A stretch of DNA of 64,000 nucleotides from Schizosaccharomyces osmophilus. Taxonomy: Eukaryota; Ascomycota; Schizosaccharomycetes; Schizosaccharomycetales; Schizosaccharomycetaceae. The number at the start of each line of letters is the position of its first letter. The stretch's first letter is position 1. The notes below the pieces were generated by a model. It was not told the origin of the DNA, did no database searches, and was given only the letters and a program-made list of their open reading frames with translations. The translations under genes were made by a program, and so were the position numbers. Below, in pieces: positions 41,200-52,859 of this stretch. The stretch is taken from the NCBI RefSeq assembly GCF_027921745.1, contig NC_079240.1, positions 2,101,001 through 2,165,000 of the forward strand. The letters are read 5' to 3'.

Positions 41200-43508
41200 T
41201 CACTCAGTGGACACTTTGAAAAGACCATTTGCAGATCGAGAGATAGTAGGAGAATAATGATTTTTCAAGAGAAACGTTTCATAAAGCATGGCAGTCGACG
41301 ATTTGCATAGCTCCGGGTCTTCAACGAACGGTTGATAAATGCCATCACCAATTTGCTCTTCTGAGGTAAACATCCTATGCAACTTTGTGTACCGCGACAC
41401 CAGTCGAGTTAATAGTGCAATTGCTGCCATGGTCGAGTGTTCTGGGAGCTGCAAACTAGAAATAGCTAACCTCTTTGAAAATGCTGCAAGGCGAGCCGGA
41501 CTTACACTCTTACTCTTGAAAAAGAAGGATTGATAGCATTTAAGTATCATTTCCATTTGGGTAGAAGCGTTAACAACGGTTTTCTTTGTAGGTGCATCTG
41601 GATCCCGAAGCCGATTTACCTTGTAAGTCAAATCGGCATCCGGATTCAATGAAAATGGAAGAATTAGTCTGTAAAGTCGCTGAATAAAAATGCTTAAATC
41701 CAAATCCAAATTTAACTTGTTAACTCCAGGTGCAGATGTAATTTCAAAAGCCGTACTAACAGTCAAAAGAGCTTCTCTTGTTGTCTGCACTGCAGGCTTG
41801 CCTTCTGCCAATAGCATATTATCATCCAAGACAAGTTCACGCAAGACCTGCAATAGATCACCAAAAAATTCAACATTAATAAGCCGAGATAATCTAGCCA
41901 ACCCTTCCAAAGCATTGCCTAGTAACTTGCTTCTTGCCTGCAATGTCTTGAAATACGTAAGGAAAACCATTTTCAAGACTTCAGCCTGAAACCTTTCGCG
42001 ATCTTCAGCGGATATAACGGCGTCAGCTTCCTTCATTTCTTTCTCAATTTCCTTAGTTTCCTTTAGCGTTTTCCTCGCTTTTTTCGTAAGATGAGGACGA
42101 TCCTGTTTTCTCTTTTTCAATTTAGTTGGCTCATTAGAGCTATCCTTTAGTTCCATATCGGAAAGGATTTGGATATTTAAAAACAAGTCGTATACATCTG
42201 GAAGAACATCATAATTACGATGCTTAAACATCTTTGACAATAATTTCACACAATCCAACGACACACGTCCAAGGTTATCCTCCTTCAAGATAGTACCTAA
42301 ACTTTTCATTAACATATCAAAATTGTTTCTCTTGGACTTGTGACTTAGTTGCTGTACTGCCAAAGTTAACAATTTATCATGGTAATTAAAGTGTGGTACA
42401 TGCTCAATTAATCGAGACACGCAACGCACTGCAACTTCATAAAGCGACTTTTGTACATCGTTTTCTAGCGAAGGGTACGATTTGAAGATGAACTCTAAAA
42501 TCTCAATGAACCGCATATAATGTTTCAGAAATGTTTGTTCATACGACCAGCGTTGTGCGACTTCTTTGGATAGTTTTGTGCTTTCTTCTTCATCCGACAA
42601 AGGACGAATACGGTAACCAGGAATCAAATCCTGGAAAACCGCAAGAGCAGTCAAAAGACTCAACTTTTTCGTGGTAATCAATGGCGACTGAAATTTTCCG
42701 AAGATACTTTTGAACACGTGTAGAGATTCTTCCGGTTCTTCCAAAAGCTTCTGAGCAAAGGAAGCCAATTCTTCTTTGTCCAATTGTATTTGCTGTCTTG
42801 GTGGAATTTGAGGTTCTTCAACCGAAGGAACATTCGAAGTGTCATCCTCGCTCGCTCTTTCTTCTTCCTTTTCCTCAGAAGAATCTTCACTTTCTATTTC
42901 TTCTTGGTCATCCTGTTCTTTGGCTTCAGTGGCATCTTCCTTCACAGCGTGTAAATGTCCTTCTTTTGTCTTAATGGGCAAACGATTTGAGTCAGCCGTA
43001 TTCCATGAACTAATGGATCTTGGACGAAGCTCATAATCCTGTTCTTGATCGGAATCATTTGAATAATCAATGCCTTCATCAGAATCATAGGAATCGAACC
43101 CCTCATCGCTGCTAATGTCATCTTCTTTGGAAGGCCTCTGGTCATAAATTTCTGGACGAGGTCCTTTTTCTACTTTCTTTGTTAATTCATCTGGTTTGAC
43201 TTTTGCGAGAAACTGCAGTGACGTTGAATTTTCATCCAACATTGCAAAATCCTCCTCAGTCAATTCTCGTTCAGGAGTTTCAGGAACTGGTACTCCCTTC
43301 TTCCCTTTGGTCCCATTTCCTTTATCATCCTGCTTATTATTTCTTCTCTAATGTTAAGTTAGCAAAATTGTCTTTTTACTTTTGTTCACCATACCAATTG
43401 CTTCTTTTCTGACGCATTCTTTTTCTGCTTAGAGCTCTCCTTTATGTTTTTAATTTTAGAGGAAGCCACTTTCGGCTTGGTTGATCCGGAGCCTTTTTTT
43501 GGCGCCAT
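41200..43508 (-). CDS. noc3: Nucleolar complex protein Noc3
   Basis: Noc3 (FAD24) pairs with Noc2 in intranuclear transport of pre-60S particles and has been linked to replication initiation in yeast. Exons 43508-43395 and 43347-41200 give 753 residues. The first 40 residues are Lys-rich (nuclear/nucleolar targeting). An acidic, low-complexity region follows (SSDEGFDSYDSDEGID, repeated EE runs). The conserved Noc3 domain starts near residue 220 and the CBF-type domain with TYFKTLQARS, NVEFFGDLLQVLREL and a TMAAIALLTRLVSRYTKL segment lies in the C-terminal half. The 47 bp intron has a GTATGG donor and TAG acceptor. Confidence 0.93.
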
Positions 43509-43876
43509 TTCTTCGTGCTGAGAGAAAGACAACTTCAGGATTGACCTGGAGATTTTGGAATTATCGGCAAATAGTGATGTTGAATGTACTGTTGTTAAAC
43601 GATATCATAATATGAAAAATTGGTAAAAAGAATGGAAAAAAATAAGAAGGCATAAAGAATATGAATGGTTGGAGTGAAAGAAGGAGACTTGACTATTATC
43701 CACTATGAGTGCCCCATCCTCTATAAACATGAGATTGTGAATGTGATCTACAAATGAAATAGCAAAGCGTTGGGGACAGTTTGTGAAAAAAGGTCTTAAA
43801 TGAGAACAAGAGCAACCAAAAAATCTACAATTTGAACTATAAATATCATTAGCAGTATATATGAATTGTGTCACTC
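43509..43876. other. Spacer between noc3 and lub1
   Basis: Non-coding; a 91-codon minus frame (43605-43880) overlaps the lub1 stop and lacks convincing sequence. Confidence 0.5.
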
Positions 43877-46148
43877 TCAAGTCGCCTTATCCAAGAGGGC
43901 AAAGAACTGATCTTTTGCTTCTGGGAAACGGGACTCTTGCGAAAACGTCTTTGAAACTTTTTCGGTCACTTTGCGAACATCATAAACTTGTGATGCTGCT
44001 ACGGCAACGTTAGGAAGTGTGCACAGACTACCCAATGCCATAAGAGTCCGGTAGCAGGACTCACTCTCAGAAGAATCTGTAGCTAAAAAGTTCGTCAAGA
44101 CTGGTAAAAGCTCAATCGCTGCTTCCTCAAGATTTTTCTTAATATATAAGATTGACAGGTTCATGGCGAGCGTCGCAAAGGCAACTTTGTAATCTTTTGG
44201 ATATTCGGCTTGTGGTGTGGTCTTATATAAGCAGTTGGCTAACTTTGCAATGTCTTCTTCAGATGACACATTTGGCACGATATTGGCTAGGCCCCGAAGC
44301 GTCAGCATACTATTAATCGATTCAAATTTCCCAGTAACTGTGATTGATTGAGCAAGCTGAGCAAACACTTCCAAGAGAACTGCACAGAGATCCTGTGGAC
44401 ATTGAATTGCTAATAGTCGTAAAGCATCTAGAGCAGGAAATCGTTCGGATAAATTAAAACGGTCCAATACGTTGAGACAGACCTCAATCGCAACTTGACG
44501 ATCAGAATCATTCACAGACTTCATTGATAATATACGTTGCAATTTATCCAAATCCCCTTGAGGAAGAGCATTAGCGTGTGTAGTATTTAGACTTAGTAAT
44601 CGGTTACACATAGCAGAGACATTTGCAGTGGTAAATAAGAGATAACCAACTGGAAAAATCGTTACATTTTTAGTAGAAGTAGATGAATTTGTGGATTGGG
44701 AGGTTGACGATGTATCAACTGTATGCCCTTGGGTATTTTTCTGAATGAATTGGACTACCTCATCCGTATATGACGCTGGTAATTGATTCGTTTCCAAAAA
44801 TCGAATAGCAGCTTGAAACGGATTCTCAGTCACATTATAAGGCAATTTCAAAGGAGCCAGTCCTTCAGCTACGTCAACATCAAACACGTAGTCATATTCT
44901 TGGCCGTTGTATAGTTGCTTACGATTGCTTCCAACAGCATCAACAACTTGGCCAACCTTTTTCCAGTCTCCCTCAAGTTGTGACCATTGATAAGCCTCTA
45001 CATCATTGTTTACTCTGACCATGACCACGTCTCCTTCATTTTTTCCAGGGGTTGCCAGAATTTCAAGACCCGGCAAAGAACCCTTCTTCACATCACCCAC
45101 TTCTTGAGTAGAGATTGCGTATTCACTCACCCGTCCATTAAAACTTTTCAATTCTGCTTCAGGAGCCATTCGTCCTTTTTCTGTCGTGAAAATTCGCACA
45201 GCACCATCACTCGACCCACAAGCAATGTCACCATTTGGAAGAGCGGCAACAGACCATATACTTGTAGTTGGTAAGGCAATACGTTGAACGCATTTGGAAT
45301 CCTTCCAAACGCGTACAGACTTGTCTTCACCACAGGAAACTAACAAATTTAGCGTAGGTACGTATGTAAGCGAATAAACAAAGGAAGTGTGTCCATGTAA
45401 TTCATGTAAAAGATGTCCATCTAAAGTCCACAATTTTATAATGCCGTCATTTGAGCAAGAGGCGAAACCTTGGGGAATTTTACAAATCGATCGTACACAA
45501 TCAACGTGTGCCACAAACGACTTCACTACTTTTTCACCCTTCCAAATCTTGATTGTTTTGTCAGCAGAGCCGGTGACAAACGAATCCTCTCCTAAAGCCA
45601 AGACAGCCCAGACCGAAGATTCATGTCCGCGTAAAACAATTCTGCATTGTCCGTACGACCACACGCGTGCTGTCGAGTCCCAACTTCCGGTGATGATCGT
45701 AGTGCTATTAATTGCGTGAACTGAGCATATATTGGATTCATGTCCGAATAGATAGTAAGCAGGAGAATCGCCCTGGATTTCGTGGAGAATACCTGAACAG
45801 TCTTGTCCACCAGAAAATAGGAATCCTGAGCTTGTTAGCAATCTTATTTTTCTTAATATATATACAAACCTTTTGTACTAGGATCACTCGGGGGAACATA
45901 GCATATGGAATTTACGAATCCTTCATGAAACTCATAGAATTGTGGAGTCCAATTGTCACCATCTTTTTTCCATATACCATATTTTCCGTCTCTTGAAGCA
46001 GATCCTATTAATTCATCTGAAATTGAACATACTCCTCGAACCTGAACTGTTGTTAGTCATCGTACATTCCGTACTTTCAACACTTGCTTCATTTCCTTAC
46101 ATCTTGTTCGTGTTCCACTAGTTCTTTTGAAAGGACATAGGAAGCCAT
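43877..46148 (-). CDS. lub1: Lub1 (Doa1/Ufd3/PLAA) Cdc48 cofactor
   Basis: Lub1 binds ubiquitin and Cdc48/p97 and keeps free ubiquitin levels up. Exons 46148-46101, 46041-45870 and 45825-43877 give 722 residues. Seven WD40 blades cover residues 1-300 (for example SGSWDSTARVW-like ITGSWDSTARVWS, GSADKTIKIWKGE, CGEDKSVRVWKD). The PFU domain follows (EAYQWSQLEGDWKKVGQVV, YNGQEYDYVFDVDVAEG), then the Armadillo-like PUL domain (residues about 450-720) that contacts Cdc48. Intron 2 uses a less common GTTTGT donor, and its acceptor CTCAG restores KGFLFSGGQDCSG. Confidence 0.93.
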
Positions 46149-46567
46149 ATTTTTATCTTTCTAATTGATTGACTTGAATGCTGTTAAATCCAAGATGATC
46201 TCTTCGTAATCCAATGTCTCAACTGACGCTACGCTGTATGTTCCCTGTCTTTCGTTACTTGACTAGTAATATGATAATTAGTTACTTACTATGTTAAAAA
46301 TTAAAACTAAGAATTCAAGAAAGAAACCAAGGGAAACATTTCAGACCTCATTTTATTAAATTTATTTCTATTTTTATAAGCTAATTTAATGAATAGAATA
46401 GATGGTGAAAGTAACGAATTATTATAAGAAGAGAAGCTGTGTATACTTAAGGTAAAGAGATGATATTCTTTTTCTTTATTGATATTAGGGATGAAAAACA
46501 GTTGCGATTGATCCAGTATTCTTTATGGTTACTGGTGGTAACCCTTGTTGCATGCGGAAACAATGTT
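46149..46567. other. Spacer between lub1 and cwf29
   Basis: Non-coding spacer between two same-strand genes; no feature. Confidence 0.5.
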
Positions 46568-47363
46568 TTAGTTTGGAGGTAAAGACTCATCACGATGTCT
46601 ACGATGAGTTTGCCGGCGATGTCGATGCCTGTCCGAGCGGTGATGCCGTGAACGATCACTGTTGGTGTGAGAAGAGCGATGCTTATCATCTAGCTTTCTC
46701 CGCTTTTCATTTTTGATGTATTCGTGCATTGGATCCAACAAATCCTTTTCATCCAACGGCTCAGTATGCTCTTCAGGAACAGGTGGCCGTTCCGTTAACC
46801 CTTGATCAATTTGAGGGGCAGCAGGAGGATACAAGGCATCTAAATTTGGATTATTTGCTTCAGAAGGAATGGTTCCATCTTCTGATTCCTTTTTGGGAAC
46901 TCGATAACTAGCAACATGGTCGACTCGAACTAATCGATCCAGTAACTTGACATTTGTCATGTTATCAACTGCCAAAATCGTTGAACGCTGATCAGCATAT
47001 TTTAAAAAACAATATCCTTTCGATTTCTTCGTTTCTTTATCGCGAACCAAGTTTATGTCCGTAGGCTCGCCAAACTCTGAAAAGACGTTAAGTATATCCT
47101 CTTCGTTCAAGTCATAATCCAAATTCCCAATATAAACGTAGGCACTATCCTTGTAATCCAGATGCCATGAGCTGCTTAGTGGTTTATCCATTTCCTGCTC
47201 ATTTAAGCGTTCGATTTGTCGAATGGAACTAAAAAATTAGTATCAAAACCCTTAAAAAACTCATTTTTTCATAAAAAAATGAATTGCAATGGTTGGAAAT
47301 CCAGACAGTATCAAGTATTCCTTGCAACCTCTAATAAGCACCCAAACAACAAACGTACTTCAT
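46568..47363 (-). CDS. cwf29: RES complex RNA-binding protein Cwf29 (Ist3/Snu17)
   Basis: Cwf29/Ist3 is the RRM subunit of the RES complex, which helps splicing and pre-mRNA retention. The first exon is only five bases (47363-47359, ATGAA); intron donor GTACGT, acceptor TTTTTTAG; exon 2 is 47228-46568, total 221 residues. The join gives MNSIRQIERLNEQE, matching the conserved family N-terminus. The RRM (about 35-110) has RNP2 YVYIGNLDY and RNP1 KGYCFLKY. The C-terminal third is rich in Arg/His/Ser. Without the small exon the start would wrongly be placed at 47191. Confidence 0.9.
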
Positions 47364-47520
47364 TTTCGTTAATAGTTGTAAATTTTTATCTAATCATCCA
47401 ACATGGAATAAACTAACATGAATAATTTCAAGAAATTCAAAGCAATGAGATTCGCTTTATGAGTATGTGGTTTATCGTGCTTGTAGCAAGGAAAAATCAG
47501 CGAACGGGCCCTCGGGCATA

Positions 47521-48115
47521 TTATATGGTAGGGTGAAATTCTTGGTTCTGGAGAAATGAAGAAAGTATACGAGAATGTGTTTGAATAAGCGGATGGCCAG
47601 CGACACTAAAGATAGTTTATGTTAGTAGACTGACATTTTACGCTTCGTTCAATATTACGCTTTAAGAAATGTTTCGAGGCCTTGTCTGCGTTCCTCTATC
47701 ACGTCTTCACGAAAGCGGTTTGTAAAAACTTTTCCTGGCAAGGGAGGAATGGACACACGTCCAATTTCGTGTTCTAGCATGTCGCGAAACCTTTCAAATT
47801 CACTATAACGGCGACGAACACTGGAATATCTCAAGCGAAAGTAGGGCATATTCGTCTGCATTCATTAGCGAGATTAAAAAACCAAGACTACAATATTCAC
47901 AAGGAACATACCCGACATTGAATTTCAAAGGTAGTAAACATGCCTCTTCCAACACCATGATTTTGAGGATTTACAACCTAGTAGAAAATACTGATTAGTT
48001 GAACCCAAACAATTCTCATAGAACTACGTACTTCAATCTCCAAAATGTTTTCCGGAACACCATACATTTGTTGGGTTGTCTGTTGACGAATTTCTGGCCT
48101 ACGCAGTTTGTCCAT
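47521..48115 (-). CDS. snx3: PX-domain sorting nexin, Snx3/Grd19 type
   Basis: Snx3/Grd19 binds PI3P on endosomes and works with retromer to recycle Golgi proteins. Four exons fit: 48115-48032, 47977-47912, 47855-47659 and 47605-47521, giving 143 residues. The PX domain fills nearly all of it: [27 protein letters not shown] (PI3P-binding Arg-Arg-Tyr), [13 protein letters not shown] and [19 protein letters not shown]. The last intron has a GTAATA donor and a perfect CTAAC branch, and its removal extends an otherwise truncated frame through the conserved VAGHPL helix. Confidence 0.9.
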
Positions 48116-49412
48116 TTACAAATCCTTATTTTACAAGAAGAAATAACTGAATATAACAAAAATAATGGGGTTTGATACTAAAATTGGGGTTCTTAAATCT
48201 CAGAACAGTTTAGGAGAAGGCAGCTGTTGCTGTGGGCAATTGAGACGAGAAACAAAGCCGAATTATAAACCCCCTTGTCTTTCTTCTCTTGTAAACAAGA
48301 ATTCACTCAAATGAGTTGAAAATAAAGAGACAAGCGATATTGCTATTAATGACAAACAATTCTGTTGCTTTCAATTGAAGTTGACTCGTTGCAACAAAAA
48401 TATGATATATTGCTATACTCTTGTTAAAAGCATTCGTTCTTTATGGAATGATATAAATGATCTCTAAATCTTTTACGTTCAGTACGATTTCTGCTGACTC
48501 CTCGTTTTTTGCATAACACAGGATGGATAGGAAAGAAACAATGCCAATTTATCTGCATCGTTTCCTTTATAAGAGACGTTTAGCCTACATAAAGCTGAGG
48601 AACGAAAGAAGTTCTAATAGTGGACTTCTCTGCTGTTGAAATGTGTGCCATTGTGAAAAAGTTATCAGAAAGATGTGCAAGCTTTTTATGCTAAATAAAG
48701 GGAAAGATTTTAAAAAAAATTGTCTACTTTATTCATCTTGGAAAAGAGAGAAGCCAATTGTATCTATATCTCCTTGATTGAACAAACAAAGGCACCGAAA
48801 GTCAAAAATCTGCCAACGGTAAATTGAAATGCAGGTTGAAAATGGACTGATATATCTATATCCAAAATCGAGGATCAATGGAAGTTGTCGAGCATCGTAC
48901 CGACGGGGGAATAAAGGTGACGACGAAAATACTCGTGATAAGAACTGCATTCATAGAAGCATGTCAGGAAAAGACCATTGCCAGCCTTCAAGGATCCTGG
49001 AAACCCATTTGCTAAGACTACTACACTTGTTGACAAGAGTTACCCAAATATAGAAACGTATGCTATCCTGTTTCTTGACGGAATTACTCAATATTTATCA
49101 ATTGCATTCCAAGAGGGATTTTAGATCCTAGAATTTCCAAGAATACGAGTATCCAGGTTTATCCAACCAAATTCTTCAAACTGACACGGATTATTTCTCA
49201 ATTTAATAAATCCTTTCGATTCAACATAGTGGAAACAAAAAACAAACGAAAACTCGAATATATCTGAATTTCACATACTTTCTAGATGCTTATATGCTTA
49301 TAGAGAGGTGCTAATAAAAATATGCTTTTGTGATCAAATTTTTACAAGCAAGCATTTTTCGAGACATTTAAGAATATCCTAATACCACAACGCATTCCAT
49401 GAAGCATGGACA
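48116..49412. other. Intergenic region left of the CENP-B-like gene
   Basis: 1.3 kb of AT-rich non-coding DNA with short frames near 48729-49053 that are not convincing. A GTAAACAAG site lies near 48292. I found no terminal inverted repeat pairing with the right flank by eye. Confidence 0.45.
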
Positions 49413-50996
49413 ATGACGGCTATACGGACAAGAATAACGGTTTCTGGAAGAGAAAAGAAGGCATTACGGGCTTTTTATTATAATCAAAGAAAAAAACCTA
49501 CACAGATTGAAGTTGCCGATTGGTTCAAAAGTGAATTTGGAAAACCAATTGCTCAGTCAACATTATCGAGAATTCTTTCAGACAGGTTTGCATACTTGGA
49601 CGATACCGATCAAAATCTGCATGCAAAAAGGAATCGCTCACCAAAATTCCCTGCACTCGAGAAGGCACTGTATAACTGGATTCAGGATTCTCATCTAACA
49701 AGGACGAAAGCCACGAATGATATACTGAAAGCAGCGGCGACGAAGCTATGGGGCGCCATTCCCGAATATAGAGAATCCTCTATGCCTGAATTTAGTAATG
49801 GCTGGGTTGAAGGCTTTCGAAGACGATACCTGGAGCGCGCGGACGAGCCTTCTGGGGGGGAATATTATATCGATGTTGAACAGCTTGGCGACAGCATGGT
49901 GCGTATTCAAGATGTTGCAAGCTTTTTTCCAAAAGAAAACATATTCAACGTGGATGAAACTGGGCTATTTTGGAAATTATTACCGAACCAAACCCCTTCT
50001 ATCGAAAACTGTGGGTATGCAAAGCGTTATAAAGCTAAGATAAGCATTGTAATGTGCGCAAATGCAACCGGAAGTGAGAAGCTCCCCTTATGGGTTGTCG
50101 GATATGCGAAACAACCAAGAGCTTTTCATTCGACCGGTACTTATCCTGAAAATATTGGTATACATTGGCGCTGTTCTGGGAAAGCGTCTATGACACTCAC
50201 CATTATGGAGGAATGGCTCCGTTGGTTTGATTCGAAGATGGAAGGACGAAAGGTATTGTTGGTTCTCGATAATTCCGATGTACACCGGCTTGCGGTTGAA
50301 AGCATTCGTTGTTCTAGTCATTCATTCCAAAACACCACAATAGTCTTTCTTCCTTCCAATTCGACGAATGTCTACCAGCCATTTGAATTGGGCGTTTTTA
50401 ACGCATTTAAGGTTTTGTATAGACTGCAATGGACTCGATACTGGAAAGCGCACCTGTCAAATGGACTATCACCACAAAGCAAGATAAACATTGTTTCCGC
50501 CACGAAATGGATTTCCTCTTCATGGAACATTTTATTGTCCGAAACTGTCATTGACCATGCTTTTCGCCGGTCGGGAGTGTTGAGTATAGCCGATGAGAAT
50601 GAAGCTGCTTCACAGGTCCCTTTCATGTCAAACGAAATAAAAGAAATCGTTGATTTGATTCAAACAGTTTTGGGAAAAACAGAATTCAAGCTGGAAAATT
50701 ATTTGAACCCTTTCGAAGAAAGTTTAGAAGAGAACACGAAAAATTTACAGGATAACGAGATAGCCGCAGAATTTATGAACGATAAGGAATTTGAAACAGA
50801 TGAAGAAGAACAAAGTCTTTCTCTTATTCCTCACGAAAAGGCACTCCAAGCTATTCAGTTGCTTCTATATTTTGAGGTTCAACGATCAAATAAAGATGAT
50901 ACGAAATATCCTCAGATTGAAAAGCATCTATCGATAATCCAAAGTCGGCTACAGAGAAAACAGACTAGCCTAATAAGGCAACAAGAAAATTCTTAA
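49413..50996 (+). CDS. CENP-B-like protein, domesticated pogo-type transposase
   Basis: This 527-residue intact single exon belongs with the fission yeast CENP-B homologues (Abp1/Cbp1, Cbh1, Cbh2), which bind centromeres, origins and retrotransposon promoters. A helix-turn-helix domain covers about 1-65 (KALRAFYYNQRKKPTQIEVADWF), a CENP-B-type HTH about 75-140 (ALYNWIQD..ILKAAATKLW), and a DDE domain about 165-345. In the catalytic triad, Asp181 (NVDETGLFW) and Asp286 (LLVLDNSDVH) remain, while the third position (QPFELGV, Glu325) replaces the usual QPLDxGV Asp. An acidic C-terminal part resembles the dimerisation region. It stands between snx3 and mitochondrial uL14 on the plus strand. Which paralogue it is cannot be told here. 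Confidence 0.88.
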   Translation: MTAIRTRITVSGREKKALRAFYYNQRKKPTQIEVADWFKSEFGKPIAQSTLSRILSDRFAYLDDTDQNLHAKRNRSPKFPALEKALYNWIQDSHLTRTKATNDILKAAATKLWGAIPEYRESSMPEFSNGWVEGFRRRYLERADEPSGGEYYIDVEQLGDSMVRIQDVASFFPKENIFNVDETGLFWKLLPNQTPSIENCGYAKRYKAKISIVMCANATGSEKLPLWVVGYAKQPRAFHSTGTYPENIGIHWRCSGKASMTLTIMEEWLRWFDSKMEGRKVLLVLDNSDVHRLAVESIRCSSHSFQNTTIVFLPSNSTNVYQPFELGVFNAFKVLYRLQWTRYWKAHLSNGLSPQSKINIVSATKWISSSWNILLSETVIDHAFRRSGVLSIADENEAASQVPFMSNEIKEIVDLIQTVLGKTEFKLENYLNPFEESLEENTKNLQDNEIAAEFMNDKEFETDEEEQSLSLIPHEKALQAIQLLLYFEVQRSNKDDTKYPQIEKHLSIIQSRLQRKQTSLIRQQENS

Positions 50997-51424
50997 AGTA
51001 GCTTGCTATCCTTCATGATATATAATTAATGTTCACCTATTTTTGATGTCTAGGTTAAGGAATAAGGTATGAAGTTTTTTATTAGCAATCGTTCTTTTGC
51101 AAATGCCTATCGCATATACTTAAAATCTGTAAAATCCTGAATTAATTCTTGCAAATGCCTATGCTAAGAAGAGTTTTTTTTTTACTTGGTTCACAAAGCT
51201 CTCGATCATCATTGCTACTTGACGCTTGTAGACTCGTGTTAACATTTGTAGTTTACATGCTTTTAAATTTAATTTTGTAACATTCATTCATGTGTTGCTT
51301 TTATTGTTGTTTTTTTCGTAATATATTTCTGTGAAGTGCTCACATGTTTACTAGTGAATTTCAGTGACACGTTATCCATTGAACCATCAAGCTCAGACTT
51401 GGGTATATGCTTTTGCTTACAACA
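50997..51424. other. Spacer right of the CENP-B-like gene
   Basis: Non-coding. A 14-base direct repeat, TTGCAAATGCCTAT, occurs at 51097-51110 and 51149-51162. Confidence 0.5.
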
Positions 51425-51899
51425 ATGATCGGTTTGAAAGGTATGTTAAAAGTAATTGACAATTCGGTAAGAGATTTCAAATTTGCATGTTACGGAGTGT
51501 TAATGTTTGAACAGGGAGCAACTCTCGCGGAATGTATTCGCGTTGTACGTGCTGGTCAGTTCGCATCAGTTGGTATGTAAAGTTTGCACATTTCTGGATT
51601 TAACACATATATGTACAGGAGATGAAGTTGTTGTTGTCGTAAAAAAGTCACGAACTGGTCCCAATATCGCTACCGCGAACAAAGTAAAACGAGGTGATAT
51701 TCACCATGCCGTCGTCGTCCGTACAAAGTTTCCACTGCGACGTGCTGATGGACGTTATGTTCGCTTTGATGATAATGCTTGTGTCCTCGTAAATAAGGAC
51801 AGAGAGCCCGTTGGCACTCGTATCTTAAGTGTTGTTGCCAATGAGTTGCGTATGAAGAACCATACAAAATTGGCTTCTTTGGCTCCTAGAACTGTATGA
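51425..51899 (+). CDS. mrpl38: Mitochondrial large-subunit ribosomal protein uL14m
   Basis: uL14m is a structural component of the mitochondrial ribosome. Exons 51425-51466, 51515-51572 and 51619-51899 give 126 residues. The bacterial L14 signature is well kept: KVIDNSGATLAECIRVV, GDEVVVVVKKSRTG, KRGDIHHAVVVRTKFPLRR and the FDDNACVLVNKDREPVGTRI block. The basic, bacterial-like form and the match of gene order (which I recall as mrpl38 near lub1/sog2 in S. pombe) argue for the mitochondrial protein and not cytosolic Rpl23. Confidence 0.92.
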
Positions 51900-52183
51900 A
51901 AAGTTGAATGCGACCCAAAACATCCTTCTTTTAATTTAGGATCTCTACAGCTTCTGTAACTTGCAGCTCTTCCAAAACTCGTTCTATGGCCATACTGTGT
52001 CCTTTAGTCTTAGAAAACGACCAATAAGCTCAGCTTTGTCTGAATACCGCTACCACCACTTATTTTAACAAAATAGCAATTTTTTTGTGAAAAATTAATT
52101 AAAACCTATATTTTGTTGTTGTTTAAGTTGATACAAACCGGTGGTAACGGTCGTTTGAAAAATTTTCTGTCTTTCCTTTTATT

Positions 52184-52608
52184 ATGGATTTATTCGCTAT
52201 TGATTTAGATTTTGAACCATCTGAGGCAAAAACCCAGAGAGAAAAACGATTAGAAGCAAAAGTTACTTTTGACCCAAAAGATTGGACGCCTAGAATACAA
52301 GATTTTGGTGTACGTGACTAGACTTGAATAATTCACCGTGTATTCCCGTTACTAATTCTATGTAGCACTTAAGCAAAGATGGTGTTGTTTTAGGAGATCC
52401 CGTCTATATACAGGAACAGTCCAAGTTTGCTGCCGAAGAACAGTATTACCTCTGCAACTATCAGCTTGCAAAAACCTTTGCTTTACAGGCCATGCAAAAA
52501 CCAACTGATACCTCACTAGAATATCACCGATTGACAGGCGGTGAAGTGCACGAGTTGGAAGATGTTGTTCGCCGTAGCGAAAAAAAGCTTCAGCATTCTG
52601 GAGCTTAA
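52184..52608 (+). CDS. Conserved small protein of unknown function
   Basis: Exons 52184-52309 and 52366-52608 (donor GTACGT, branch CTAAT, acceptor TAG) give 122 residues. It opens MDLFAIDLDFEPSEAK, has a KVTFDPKDWTPRIQDFG segment before the splice and a helical DPVYIQEQSKFAAEEQYYLC region after it. No membrane segment or signal peptide. I do not recognise a family, but its position between uL14m and sog2 corresponds to a small gene I recall there in S. pombe, so it is probably conserved across fission yeasts. Confidence 0.65.
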
Positions 52609-52859
52609 ACCAATAGAAGGAGAAAAAAGTTCATCTGGGCACTCAGGACGTATATAATTTGGGAAAATTTTGCATTCGTTGATGATTGTTGGAAATATCC
52701 TTTGTAATTTTAGATGAAAAAGACTAATACAATTTTTTTTGTGGTAAACCTTTTGTTATTTATTTTTCTAACGATTTTATTTTGTCTAAGATATAGAATA
52801 AATAGCACATCATGTAAATTATATCTCATAACTAAATTTAAATAAATAGATATAATCAT

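Noticed and set aside
43605-43880. 91-codon minus frame
   Set aside because: Lies in the lub1 3' flank, overlaps its stop and has no recognisable content.
48116-49412. Terminal inverted repeat of a pogo element around the CENP-B-like gene
   Set aside because: I looked by eye for matching inverted ends in both flanks and found none; the gene appears domesticated, not a live element.
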